Origin: JAZKJD01 sp040384585
Lineage (GTDB): Bacteria > Pseudomonadota > Gammaproteobacteria > Diplorickettsiales > Diplorickettsiaceae
DNA length: 64,000 nt
Assembly: GCA_040384585.1 (NCBI GenBank)
Contig: JAZKJD010000002.1
Coordinates: 62,001 to 126,000 of the forward strand
Direction of reading: 5' to 3'
In this document: piece by piece, positions 33,905-42,554 of the stretch
How the letters are laid out: each line of letters opens with the position of its first letter
How positions within the stretch are numbered: position 1 is the first letter of the stretch
Notes under the pieces: generated by a model
What the model was told of the DNA's origin: nothing
Databases searched by the model: none
Seen by the model: the letters and a program-made list of their open reading frames with translations, nothing else
Translations under genes and position numbers: made by a program

Positions 33905-34963
33905 TTATTTAATTATCTTATCAGAAAAATCAAAAAGGGGTTGTTTTTGACCATTGAAATGTTTAGGAAGTGCAAGACCAAAATGTAAATACGTTTGTTT
34001 GGTGGCAATGCGACCCCGTGGCGTACGCATCATAAAGCCTTGTTGGATCAAATAAGGTTCTACGACTTCTTCAATCGTATCACGTTCTTCACCAATGGCA
34101 GCGGCTAAGCTATCTAATCCTACCGGTCCACCATCAAATTTTTCAATCAAACTCAGTAATAGTTTACGATCTTGTTGATCAAAACCCTGTCTATCGACTT
34201 CCAATAAATCTAAAGCTTGCGAAGCCAGTGTGGTTTCTATGTTGCCATCGGCTTTGACTTCCGCAAAGTCCCGGACACGGCGTAATAAGCGATTCGCAAT
34301 ACGCGGCGTACCCCGTGCGCGCTTAGCGATTTCCATGGCACCACTCTTTTCAATACTAACGCCTAAAATTTGTGCTGAGCGCATGACAATTCGACAAAGG
34401 TCATCGATACGATAAAATTCTAAGCGCTGTACGATGCCAAATCGATCACGCAGTGGTGAGGTTAATAATCCTGCACGTGTAGTGGCTCCGACTAAGGTAA
34501 AGGATGGCAAATCTAGCTTAATAGAACGTGCGGCAGGACCCTCACCTATCATAATATCTAACTGATAATCCTCTAGCGCGGGATAAAGTATTTCTTCTAC
34601 CACTGGGCTTAAACGATGTATTTCGTCGATAAATAAGACTTCTCTTGCTTCCAGATGGGTTAATAAGGCGGCTAAATCACCTGCTCTTTCTAAAATAGGT
34701 CCGGATGTTTGTTTTAGTGATACATTCATTTCATGGGCAATAATATGTGCCAAGGTGGTTTTTCCTAAGCCTGGCGGGCCCACAATCAGTACATGATCCA
34801 AGGCCTCGCCTCGCGCACGCGCGGCAGTAATAAAAAGTTCCATTTGCTGACAGACAGAGGCTTGACCTAGATAGTCAGTCAAGGCCAAAGGACGTATACG
34901 CGGCGTTAGTTTTTCATCTTCCGATGATTTTTTTGCTGTGATAATTCTGTCAGATAGTGACAT
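33905..34963 (-). CDS. ruvB: Holliday junction helicase RuvB
   Basis: 352 residues from the ATG at 34963 (MSLSDRIITA). The AAA+ Walker A GPPGLGKTT (62-70), Walker B FIDEIHRLSP, sensor VGATTRAGLL and C-terminal winged helix (EVVEPYLIQQGFMMRTPRGR) are seen. It drives branch migration with RuvA. ruvA and ruvC lie about 1.5 kb upstream, on the same strand, beyond an inserted opposite-strand amidase gene and a MITE. Confidence 0.96.
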   Translation of the reverse strand: MSLSDRIITAKKSSEDEKLTPRIRPLALTDYLGQASVCQQMELFITAARARGEALDHVLIVGPPGLGKTTLAHIIAHEMNVSLKQTSGPILERAGDLAALLTHLEAREVLFIDEIHRLSPVVEEILYPALEDYQLDIMIGEGPAARSIKLDLPSFTLVGATTRAGLLTSPLRDRFGIVQRLEFYRIDDLCRIVMRSAQILGVSIEKSGAMEIAKRARGTPRIANRLLRRVRDFAEVKADGNIETTLASQALDLLEVDRQGFDQQDRKLLLSLIEKFDGGPVGLDSLAAAIGEERDTIEEVVEPYLIQQGFMMRTPRGRIATKQTYLHFGLALPKHFNGQKQPLFDFSDKIIK

Positions 34964-35059
34964 AGTACGGTTATCAAAGATTGAAAATGCTATAAAACAA
35001 TACAATCATTATTAGCGAACTCGTTAATTTTTTGCAAGGTAATTTAAAGTCTGCAATGA

Positions 35060-35191
35060 CTCTGCACAGTACAAAAATTAAAAAGCGGCAGGGGTGACAG
35101 TGAATGCAACTTCTTTTTGCGGCGAAAGCCAGCAAAAAAAGTGCATTCGCTGGCAGGCCCCGTGCCAACCATTTTTTTGTAGTGTGTAGCG
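35060..35191. mobile_element. Family A MITE-like element, copy 3, with near-perfect 9-bp target duplication
   Basis: A 132-bp element with left terminus CTCTGCACAGTACAAAAA and right terminus (reversed) CGCTACACACTACAAAAA. Its flanks are CTGCAATGA (35051-35059) and CTGCAATTA (35192-35200), eight of nine identical. The core GCCAGCAAAAAAAGTGC matches other copies, in the opposite orientation to copy 2. It lies within the 347-bp gap between ruvB and the amidase gene; nothing else is recognised there. Confidence 0.85.
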
Positions 35192-35310
35192 CTGCAATTA
35201 CACAATATAGTTTGTACAGTTAATTAATTTATACTTTTTTTGATTAAAAAATAATATTAGAATATAATTTTAAGAATTAATTAATAAAGTTAAAAAATAC
35301 AGGGGGCAAT

Positions 35311-36510
35311 ATGACTACTAAGATAACATGGGACCCAGCGGATAATGCGAATTATGATAGGCGCATTCGATCGATAGTCACACACTATACTGTTTTAGAC
35401 GAAGATGCTTCCCGCGATGTACTCAAACATGGCGGTGTAGGCGCGCATTATTTAATCCCGAAAGAACGTAAAGAAGATGGTACGGATGTATGGCAGTTTG
35501 TTAAGGACACCGATCGAGCTTGGGATGCTGGCATTAGTCACTGGCAAGCTCGCGATGGTCTCAATGATACGTCGCTTGGAATAGAAATTGTTGGCTATGG
35601 TTACGGACTTGCACAAGAATCAAAGGATATACTTTGGCCGTATCAAGTTGAAGATGAAATTAGTACGCTATTAACAGCAGAAATAAAAAAAGATCAGAAA
35701 TTTTATCAATTATTAGTTGATCATGACTTGCTAAAAGCCTTTCTAGCGGATATGCAACGATCCCTAGTTCCTCCGCTTAAGAGAGAAGATTACAAAAAAT
35801 ACGTACTCGAAGCCGAAATTACGAAATATAGAGCGGTTACCAAGGATTTGCGAGAAAAACATGATCCTTTTTCAAAAATTTCACAGGCTGATCTGTATGA
35901 TTTGGAAAAAGAAGGAAAGCTGATCTGGGATGAATATACAGAACATCAGCGTGCCACACTGGTATCCCTAATTAAGCAATTATGTGAAGATCTGAAAATA
36001 AAAGAGGGAGATACTACCTGCTATGAAATATCTCCTACCGCAATCATTGGCCATTCCGATATTGCTCCGGGTAGAAAGGTAGATCCAGGCCCTAAGTTTC
36101 CATGGAAGTACTTGTATGAGCAAGGAATAGGGGCTTGGCCGGATGAGGAGCAAGTCTCAGCGATTAAAAGTAAAATAGGGACAGTTCAGGAAATAGATAT
36201 CGCTTGGGTTCAAGATAATCTAAGATGTTTTGGGTATCAGGTAAAAACAACAAAAACATTGGATGAACAAACTCAAAATGCGGTTAGATCCTTTCAAATG
36301 CATTTTGAACCGGATAATTACTCTGGATCACCTAGCATTAACACGGTTAGCATTTTAGCGGCATTGATTAAAAAGTATTTTCCAAAAGATTACAACCCTT
36401 ATCCTGTCCATTCTCTGGCCTCTTCTAGTGGATTTTTTGATGTAACAACGCCAATTTCTCCTGCGGATAACAGTAGCCCAGGCATTTTATCCTGTTGTAA
36501 GATCTGTTAG
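35311..36510 (+). CDS. N-acetylmuramoyl-L-alanine amidase (Amidase_2) with peptidoglycan-binding domain
   Basis: 399 residues. The AmiD-like zinc-amidase domain has His25 (VTHYT), Glu92 (IEIVGYG), His248 (GHSDIAPG) and Asp258 (KVDPGP). Residues about 100-235 form a long charged insertion. A PG_binding_1-type domain follows near 295-362 (VQDNLRCFGYQV, TQNAVRSFQMHF). No signal peptide or lipobox is seen, unlike AmiD. The C-terminus ends SCCKIC. The ribosome-binding site is good (AGGGGGCAATATG). It sits on the opposite strand, splitting ruvB from ruvA/ruvC, so it was probably inserted. Confidence 0.87.
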   Translation: MTTKITWDPADNANYDRRIRSIVTHYTVLDEDASRDVLKHGGVGAHYLIPKERKEDGTDVWQFVKDTDRAWDAGISHWQARDGLNDTSLGIEIVGYGYGLAQESKDILWPYQVEDEISTLLTAEIKKDQKFYQLLVDHDLLKAFLADMQRSLVPPLKREDYKKYVLEAEITKYRAVTKDLREKHDPFSKISQADLYDLEKEGKLIWDEYTEHQRATLVSLIKQLCEDLKIKEGDTTCYEISPTAIIGHSDIAPGRKVDPGPKFPWKYLYEQGIGAWPDEEQVSAIKSKIGTVQEIDIAWVQDNLRCFGYQVKTTKTLDEQTQNAVRSFQMHFEPDNYSGSPSINTVSILAALIKKYFPKDYNPYPVHSLASSSGFFDVTTPISPADNSSPGILSCCKIC

Positions 36511-37118
36511 TGCTCATCCATACTTTTTAAGGCAGCTCGAATGAGGGATTCCAATGAGAGTGCATCGTCTCTAACTTGAAGCACTGCACGATGCGCTTCT
36601 TGGTTTTTATAACCTAAAGCAATCAAGGCAGCAATCGCATCGTGTTGATGATTGCGAGAAATGTCTATTGACACCGCACCCATTTCTGTCGATACGCTGG
36701 GTTTTCTCGGTAACTTATTTAAGCGGTCGCGCATTTCTATGACTAAGCGTTCTGCCGTTTTTTTGCCGATGCCAGGAATACGCTGCAGTGCGCCAATGTT
36801 TTGTTGTTCCACACAAATAATAAATTCAGATGCTTCAATTTTGGATAAGATACCTAATGCGACTTTAGGTCCAACACCATTCACTTTTAAAAGCTGACTA
36901 AACAGCGCACGTTCTTGTTGATTGCTAAAGCCATATAAATAATGTCCATCTTCTCGAACAATAAACTGCGTATACAGCATGACTTCCTGGCCCAATTCCG
37001 GAAGCTGATAGAATGTATGCATGGATGCTTGCACTTCATAGGTAAACGCATTGGCCACTTCAACTAACAGCAAAGGCGGTTGTTTTTCAATCAGTTTTCC
37101 ACGTAATCGACTAATCAT
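36507..37118 (-). CDS. ruvA: Holliday junction binding protein RuvA
   Basis: 203 residues. An N-terminal OB fold (MISRLRGKLIEK), the paired helix-hairpin-helix segment (LLKVNGVGPKVALGIL, LQRIPGIGKKTAERLV) and a C-terminal RuvB-interacting domain (AIAALIALGYKNQEA) are present. It overlaps ruvC by four bases and the inserted amidase gene by four bases at its stop. Confidence 0.96.
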   Translation of the reverse strand: MISRLRGKLIEKQPPLLLVEVANAFTYEVQASMHTFYQLPELGQEVMLYTQFIVREDGHYLYGFSNQQERALFSQLLKVNGVGPKVALGILSKIEASEFIICVEQQNIGALQRIPGIGKKTAERLVIEMRDRLNKLPRKPSVSTEMGAVSIDISRNHQHDAIAALIALGYKNQEAHRAVLQVRDDALSLESLIRAALKSMDEH

Positions 37119-37648
37119 CGTAGTCTTCCTCGTCGAAATCGAAGTTCTACACCTGTTTTTTGGTCACGTAATGATCCGGGTAGCGATTTTGATTGTGCAT
37201 GACATACCGCAAGCGCTAAGGCATCTGCTGCGTCCGTTTGCGGCGTACTGCTTAAATTAAGTAACACACGTACCATGTGTTGCACTTGTTGTTTATTGGC
37301 TGCACCATACCCCACTACCGATTGTTTTACTTGTCGGGCTGAATACTCACTGATAACTAATTTAGCTACCGCGGCGGCAACGATGGCAGCTCCTCTGGCT
37401 TGACCTAATTTAAGTGCAGAATTAGGATTAATATGAAAAAAAACTTGTTCAATGGCCGCTTCGGTGGGCATATATTGCTTTAGTATGGCTTGCAAGCCGC
37501 TAAATATTTTTTCTAAGCGTTCTGAAAAAGGAGCATCGCCCAATTTGATACAACCACTATCAATATAGATTAATTGAGATTTTTCATGTTGGATAATTCC
37601 ATATCCCGTAAATCGAGAGCCGGGATCGATACCTAAAATAATGGACAC
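37115..37648 (-). CDS. ruvC: Holliday junction resolvase RuvC
   Basis: 177 residues from the GTG at 37648 (VSIILGIDPGSRFTGYG), which has AGGAATAAGAG upstream. The longer frame to 37687 adds a stretch that is not family-like. Acidic catalytic residues are seen in GIDPG (Asp7/8), AAIEQVFF and DAADALALA. It sits between yebC and ruvA in the normal order. Confidence 0.95.
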   Translation of the reverse strand: MSIILGIDPGSRFTGYGIIQHEKSQLIYIDSGCIKLGDAPFSERLEKIFSGLQAILKQYMPTEAAIEQVFFHINPNSALKLGQARGAAIVAAAVAKLVISEYSARQVKQSVVGYGAANKQQVQHMVRVLLNLSSTPQTDAADALALAVCHAQSKSLPGSLRDQKTGVELRFRRGRLR

Positions 37649-37652
37649 TCTC

Positions 37653-38369
37653 TTATTCCTGATTAGAATAAACATTTTGCACATCATCCAACTCTTCTAG
37701 CATAGTCATTAAGCGTTCCATTTTCTCTGCATCATCACTGTTCAGCACTATTCGTGTTGCCGCTAACCAACTGACTTCGCTGTTAGCCGGAATCAATTTT
37801 TTTTCTTCAAACAAGGCTTTTAATTCAGGAAGTAAGGATTCAGAAGATAATACATCAATACTCCTATCGGGATAGGTCACAACGTCATCGGCCCCGGCTT
37901 CTAAGGCGATTTCTAAGATTTTTTCTTCTTCAACACTCGGCGCAAAGGTAATAATCCCTTTTTTAGTAAACAAATACGCTACAGAACCGCTTGTTCCTAA
38001 ATTACCGCCACATTTAGTAAAAGCATGTCGTATTTCTGCTACTGTTCGATTCCGGTTATCGGTTAACACATCGACAAGTACGGCCACGCCCTTAGGCCCA
38101 TAACCTTCATATCGTATTTCTTCCATTTGTGCGCCTTCTAAGCCCCCGGCTCCGCGTTTAATGGCACGCTCAATGGTATCTCTGGTCATATTCGCCGATA
38201 ACCCTTTATCCATGGCTAAACGTAAACGAGGATTGGTATTGAGATTCCCTCCCCCTATTCTAGCGGCAACGGTAATTTCACGAATTAATTTGGTAAATAA
38301 TTTACCGCGTTTTGCATCTTGTGTATTTTTTCGATGCTGAATATTTGCCCATTTACTATGACCTGCCAT
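37653..38369 (-). CDS. yebC: YebC/TACO1-family regulatory protein
   Basis: 238 residues from the ATG at 38369 (MAGHSKWANIQHRK), the invariant family start; three extra codons upstream are ignored. Conserved KRGKLFTKLIREI, NPRLRLAMDKG and GGNLGTSGSVAYLF are present. The family is linked to transcription regulation or to translation of proline-rich stretches. It precedes ruvC as usual. A decayed family A repeat lies just upstream. Confidence 0.95.
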   Translation of the reverse strand: MAGHSKWANIQHRKNTQDAKRGKLFTKLIREITVAARIGGGNLNTNPRLRLAMDKGLSANMTRDTIERAIKRGAGGLEGAQMEEIRYEGYGPKGVAVLVDVLTDNRNRTVAEIRHAFTKCGGNLGTSGSVAYLFTKKGIITFAPSVEEEKILEIALEAGADDVVTYPDRSIDVLSSESLLPELKALFEEKKLIPANSEVSWLAATRIVLNSDDAEKMERLMTMLEELDDVQNVYSNQE

Positions 38370-38397
38370 ACACCACAAACTCTCTTCTAACTTATTG

Positions 38398-38493
38398 ACT
38401 GATGCACTTTTTTTGCTGGCTTACGATGCCAGAAAAAAGAAGCTAGCATCCGTGTCACCCATCTCTTTTTTTAAATTTTTATACTGCGCACAG
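38398..38493. repeat. Family A repeat, left-truncated copy 4
   Basis: It matches the right two-thirds of copy 1 (GAAGCTAGCATCCGTGTCAC is identical) and the right terminus TATACTGCGCACAG. The left 45 bases are missing. It overlaps the end of the neighbouring membrane-protein gene by 23 bases and supplies its last residues and stop. Confidence 0.8.
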
Positions 38494-39277
38494 CAATCTT
38501 ACCTTCACAAAAAATATGTTCATATTGAATAGCGGTTATTAAGAATAACAAAGGAAGCACCCAAATCAAGCCAATCCCTAGTGTCACCACGCCTACCAGC
38601 AAAAATAAGAGACTAGCCAGTATAAATAAAACGATATTCTTAAACCAATGTTGATTAATGGATATCAATGCTATTTTTACGCTATCTTTTAGTTGCATTT
38701 TTTTATCTAAAATTAAAAGCATCGCCATCGTAATGAGCAGTGTGATATAACTATACAATAGGATAAATAGTATAAGCTCTACACTCTTCCCCATGATCAG
38801 TACACCTTTTATCTCATTGCCAAGCAATTTATACTCTGAAATAAAATTAGCTCTGGAAACTAGTAGTAGTCCTTGATTAAGTAGATAAAGTATGACGCCA
38901 ATAAAAGCTAAGGGTTTCCAATCTTTGCAAAACTCAAAGACCATGGTTGCATTCACTTTTTCCTTGCGCACATGATGTAAGGCTAAAAAAACCAGCGAAA
39001 TACTCAATAGTAAACGAAAGACATCAACAAAACCTCCTGCAAAAAACTGACATACTGCTCGCAAATGATAGAAATGAAAAATGTCACAAACCGCTAATAT
39101 AAAGCCTAATAAAACGTAAAGACCGACCATAATTAAAAAAAGTAAACAAAATCCTAGCCAAAACGCTTTTTTGATTCCTTTTATGCAATGCCAAGCACTA
39201 GCAAAAATAGCAAAAAGTGGTATTGAGTAGTCGCCTGTGGTGGCTTTAATTAAATCTGTAGGTAATGATTGGGACAT
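38471..39277 (-). CDS. Hypothetical polytopic membrane protein
   Basis: 268 residues with about six membrane helices (about 38-62, 85-105, 118-138, 162-187, 205-230, 232-252). No family motif is recognised with certainty; the overall shape resembles glycerophosphodiester-phosphodiesterase-type or DUF975-like membrane domains. The last eight or so codons and the stop come from a family A repeat, so the original C-terminus may be lost. aspS lies just upstream (11 bases). Confidence 0.7.
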   Translation of the reverse strand: MSQSLPTDLIKATTGDYSIPLFAIFASAWHCIKGIKKAFWLGFCLLFLIMVGLYVLLGFILAVCDIFHFYHLRAVCQFFAGGFVDVFRLLLSISLVFLALHHVRKEKVNATMVFEFCKDWKPLAFIGVILYLLNQGLLLVSRANFISEYKLLGNEIKGVLIMGKSVELILFILLYSYITLLITMAMLLILDKKMQLKDSVKIALISINQHWFKNIVLFILASLLFLLVGVVTLGIGLIWVLPLLFLITAIQYEHIFCEGKIAVRSIKI

Positions 39278-39288
39278 AACAAGGTCTT

Positions 39289-41076
39289 CTATTTTTCTTG
39301 GATTTGAATCGATAATTCTTTTAATTGCTTAGGATTAACCGGGCTGGGGGCATGCGTCAAAGGACAACTAGCGGTTTGTGTTTTCGGAAAAGCGATTACA
39401 TCACGAATGGATCGTGCGCCGGTCATCAACATCACTAAACGATCCAGACCCAAGGCAATACCTCCATGCGGTGGACAACCATATTGAAGCGCTTCAAGCA
39501 AGAAGCCAAATTTTTCCTCTTGTTCTGCCGGCGTAATCCTTAGCAGATCAAAAACTGCCGATTGTAAGGTCGTGTCATGGATACGAATGGAACCACCCCC
39601 GATTTCACAGCCATTGATCACGATATCGTAAGCACGGGAAAGGCAAGTTGCTGTTCTGGCTTGTAGTTCGGCAGCATCCTTTACCTGCGGTGCCGTAAAA
39701 GGATGGTGTAAGGCTTTCCAACGTTGTTCTTTTTCATCAAACTCAAATAGAGGGAAATCAACAATCCACAAGGGGAAAAATCCGTCTTTGACTAACTTAA
39801 AATCATGACCACACCTTACACGTAAAGCGCCCAGTGATTCGCTGACAATGTTGGCCTTACCGGCAGCAAAAAAGATAATATCGCCGGTTTGTGCTTCCAC
39901 TCGTTCTAAAATGGCATTAACCGTGCTTTCAGAAATAAATTTCAGTATAGGAGATTGTAAGCCTTCCATGCTGGCTAGATCACGGTTCATTACCTTAATA
40001 TAAGCCAAACCCTTAGCTCCTAATAACTTAGCCTGTTCGGTGTAGTCATCAATCGCCTTTCGAGTCAAATCAGCTCCTTTAGGAAGTCGTAAGGCACAAA
40101 CACGCCCTTGCGGATCCTGCGCAGCTTCTGAAAAAATCTTAAATTCACTGTTTTGTACTAAGTCGGCAATATCGATTAATATTAAAGGGATGCGACAATC
40201 CGGTTTATCGCTACCATAGCGTTGCATTGCCTCTTGATACGTTAAACGTGGGAAAGGCACGGGTAGTGAAATAGCTAAGAGTTCTTTAAACAAACGGGAA
40301 ATCAAGGTTTCAGTGATTTTTTGGATATCTTCTTCATCACAAAATGACAGCTCCATATCCAGTTGCGTAAACTCAGGTTGGCGATCCGCCCGTAAATCTT
40401 CATCTCGAAAACAACGTACTATCTGATAATAGCGATCAAAGCCTGACATCATCAGCAATTGTTTAAATAATTGTGGTGATTGGGGTAAGGCATAAAATGA
40501 GCCGGGATGAACACGGCTAGGAACCAAATAGTCACGCGCGCCCTCCGGTGTCGCTTTCGTTAAAATAGGTGTTTCAAGTTCCAAAAAACCTTTTTCCTCC
40601 AGAAAACGACGCATAAAACGAGTCACGTGGGTACGAAAAAGAAAACGTGCTTGCATGTCGGGTCTACGTAAATCCAAATAACGGTAACGTAGTGCGACTT
40701 CTTCGCTGACAGGAGCATAGTCATCGATAGAAAAGGGTAACGCTAAGGAGGTATTTACAATAGCTAAGCTAGCGACTTGTAGCTCTACTTTTCCAGTAGG
40801 TAATTGTTTATTTTCTGTGCCTTCAGGTCGCAAGGATAACTGGCCTTCTACAGCGATAACATATTCATGGCGTAGACGTTCTGCTTGCTTAAAAAGGGCT
40901 TCTTGTTCAGGACGAAAGACCAGTTGAAGTAATCCGGTTCGATCGCGCAAATCAACAAAAATAATACCGCCATGGTCACGGCGATGATGAACCCAGCCAC
41001 AGACGCGTACCGTTTCTGCCGTGAAACTTTCAGTTAATTCCTTACAATAATGTGTTCTTTTCATAGAATGCTTCAT
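39289..41076 (-). CDS. aspS: Aspartyl-tRNA synthetase
   Basis: 595 residues. An N-terminal OB anticodon-binding domain (VCGWVHHRRDHGGIIFVDLRD), class II motif 2 (CFRDEDLRADRQPEFTQLD), a GAD insertion domain and motif 3 (GIALGLDRLVMLMTG) are present. The length matches bacterial AspRS. The start may be this ATG or the one four codons later (MKRTHY). fmdB lies 8 bases upstream. Confidence 0.97.
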   Translation of the reverse strand: MKHSMKRTHYCKELTESFTAETVRVCGWVHHRRDHGGIIFVDLRDRTGLLQLVFRPEQEALFKQAERLRHEYVIAVEGQLSLRPEGTENKQLPTGKVELQVASLAIVNTSLALPFSIDDYAPVSEEVALRYRYLDLRRPDMQARFLFRTHVTRFMRRFLEEKGFLELETPILTKATPEGARDYLVPSRVHPGSFYALPQSPQLFKQLLMMSGFDRYYQIVRCFRDEDLRADRQPEFTQLDMELSFCDEEDIQKITETLISRLFKELLAISLPVPFPRLTYQEAMQRYGSDKPDCRIPLILIDIADLVQNSEFKIFSEAAQDPQGRVCALRLPKGADLTRKAIDDYTEQAKLLGAKGLAYIKVMNRDLASMEGLQSPILKFISESTVNAILERVEAQTGDIIFFAAGKANIVSESLGALRVRCGHDFKLVKDGFFPLWIVDFPLFEFDEKEQRWKALHHPFTAPQVKDAAELQARTATCLSRAYDIVINGCEIGGGSIRIHDTTLQSAVFDLLRITPAEQEEKFGFLLEALQYGCPPHGGIALGLDRLVMLMTGARSIRDVIAFPKTQTASCPLTHAPSPVNPKQLKELSIQIQEK

Positions 41077-41084
41077 TAGAGTGA

Positions 41085-41423
41085 TTAATCCGATTGTTCA
41101 GTTTTATCTATTTTTTTCGTAGTCGTCGACTTTTCGCCTTTAGATCCTGTAGATTCCGTGACTTCTTTTTTAACTTCTTTGCTTTTATCCTGTTGTTTTT
41201 CCTTAGGTTCTTCGCGTTTACTTTCCGTGCTTGGCTTGGCTTTATCTTTAAAATCTGTCACATACCAACCCGTGCCCTTCAAATGAAAGGCGGGTGCTGA
41301 AATTAATTTTTCCAGGGATACTTTGCCGCAGACCGGACAATCGATCAGGGCTTCATCGTTAAAGCGCTGAATAGTCTCAAAATGATGACCACAGACAGTA
41401 CAATGATACTCATAAATAGGCAT
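41085..41423 (-). CDS. FmdB-family zinc-ribbon protein
   Basis: 112 residues. The N-terminal zinc ribbon MPIYEYHCTVCGHHF and CPVCGK is the FmdB signature, and APAFHLKGTGWYVTDF follows. The C-terminal half is low-complexity, rich in Lys, Glu, Ser and Thr. It is often found just before aspS in gammaproteobacteria, as here. The exact function is unknown. Confidence 0.9.
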   Translation of the reverse strand: MPIYEYHCTVCGHHFETIQRFNDEALIDCPVCGKVSLEKLISAPAFHLKGTGWYVTDFKDKAKPSTESKREEPKEKQQDKSKEVKKEVTESTGSKGEKSTTTKKIDKTEQSD

Positions 41424-41572
41424 AGTGGTTTCTTATTTCCTCTCAAGTAGATGGCTTTGGATCAATGCCCTAATCTCTTAGAAGCAATCAATAGGTGGGT
41501 ATTTTAATCGAGTGCGTAATATTCTGCCAGCTTTGCCGTAAGAGGAAAGGCATACTTCGTCTCAACTTCCAA

Positions 41573-41594
41573 ACCTAACGACTAGCCGTTAGGT
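41573..41594. terminator. Short hairpin in the fmdB upstream region
   Basis: ACCTAACG and CGTTAGGT pair as an 8-bp stem with a 6-base loop. There is no clear T-tract. The rest of the 336-bp gap (41424-41759) holds a family terminus fragment at about 41608 (CAGTACGCTACAAAAAAA) and the decayed repeat at 41698. Confidence 0.3.
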
Positions 41595-41697
41595 ATTGGT
41601 ATCCTCAGTACGCTACAAAAAAACAGGATTTAACAATTAAGTCATTGATAATTGATAAAAGAAAATATATTGGATTTTCATAGGATAAGAAGTGGTT

Positions 41698-41770
41698 TGC
41701 ATGGTCCTGCCAGCAAAAAAAGTCGCATTTACTGTCACTCATGCCGCTTTTTAATTTTTTTAGTATGTCA
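41698..41770. repeat. Family A repeat, internally deleted copy 5
   Basis: TTGCATGGTCCTGCCAGC and AAGTCGCATTTACTGTCAC align with copy 2 but the central hairpin is deleted. GCCGCTTTTTAATTTTTTTAG forms the right side. Like copy 4, it touches the end of a neighbouring gene (stop at 41760). Confidence 0.65.
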
Positions 41771-42302
41771 AGGCTTCTACATTGTCAGATTGTAGCGCTT
41801 TCACTTCTGTTTTTCTTTCTTCTGATTTAAAAAAAGAACGAAATATTTGTGAGTGTTCAGACAATGGTTTTTTAGGGAATCTGTAATCTTCAGGATCCTG
41901 AGAAGAAATATAAACCCCTCCCTCAGCAACCAAAACGGGAAAACCTTCCCCAAGTAAGAAATTAAGTATGCGGCAAAACACAGATTTCAGTTTCTCAATC
42001 AATGGCTTTAGAGGTGTAGTGTTGACTATTTTCTCTCGTATTAATTCATCTATTTTATCGAGTGACACTAGAAAGTCTTCAATCTCTTTTATATTGACTG
42101 CTGTAGATTTTTCTGTAGATTTTTCAAAACCATCACTAATATCTTTATAACAACTTTTTAAGTTGTTCAACTCAGATTCATCAGAAACGAGTTCAATATC
42201 AACCTTTTTGAATTCAGCTTCTAAGCGAGCAGTAAAACGATTAAACTCTTCAGTAAGAAGAATAGACCATTGCGATAAATTATTTTTCTCAGCCATTGTC
42301 AC
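41760..42302 (-). CDS. Hypothetical protein
   Basis: 180 residues, charged and predicted mainly helical, with coiled-coil-like stretches (RLEAEFKKVDIELVSDESEL). A short hydrophobic segment (FCRILNFLLGEGFPVLVAEGG, about 109-129) lies in the middle. No family is recognised and there is no signal peptide. Its C-terminal codons reach into a decayed family A repeat. Location between aspS/fmdB and proS, read divergently from proS, gives no functional hint. Confidence 0.55.
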   Translation of the reverse strand: MTMAEKNNLSQWSILLTEEFNRFTARLEAEFKKVDIELVSDESELNNLKSCYKDISDGFEKSTEKSTAVNIKEIEDFLVSLDKIDELIREKIVNTTPLKPLIEKLKSVFCRILNFLLGEGFPVLVAEGGVYISSQDPEDYRFPKKPLSEHSQIFRSFFKSEERKTEVKALQSDNVEALTY

Positions 42303-42436
42303 ACCTCATTTAGATAGTTTTTAGTATGAACAGTGAGTATATCATATTTTATCGACTTACTCTTTACTCTTTTGAGACTAGGCAAGAAAGACATCTTGAT
42401 AAAAGAGTACACTACTCATACTATAGACAAGGGTTT

Positions 42437-42514
42437 TTGTTGTTGCATTTTAGAAAATAAAGTCGCATTCCTTATCACCCCTGCTACTTTTTAATTTTTC
42501 TACATGTGCCTGAG
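42437..42514. repeat. Family A repeat, decayed copy 6
   Basis: AAGTCGCATTCCTTATCACC and CTGCTACTTTTTAATTTTT match the right side of copy 2; the terminus reads (reversed) CTCAGGCACATGTAG. It is 40 bases upstream of proS and occupies the likely proS promoter area. Confidence 0.65.
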
Positions 42515-42554
42515 GAAAATGTAATACCACTTGATTATTCAGGTAAATTAATTT

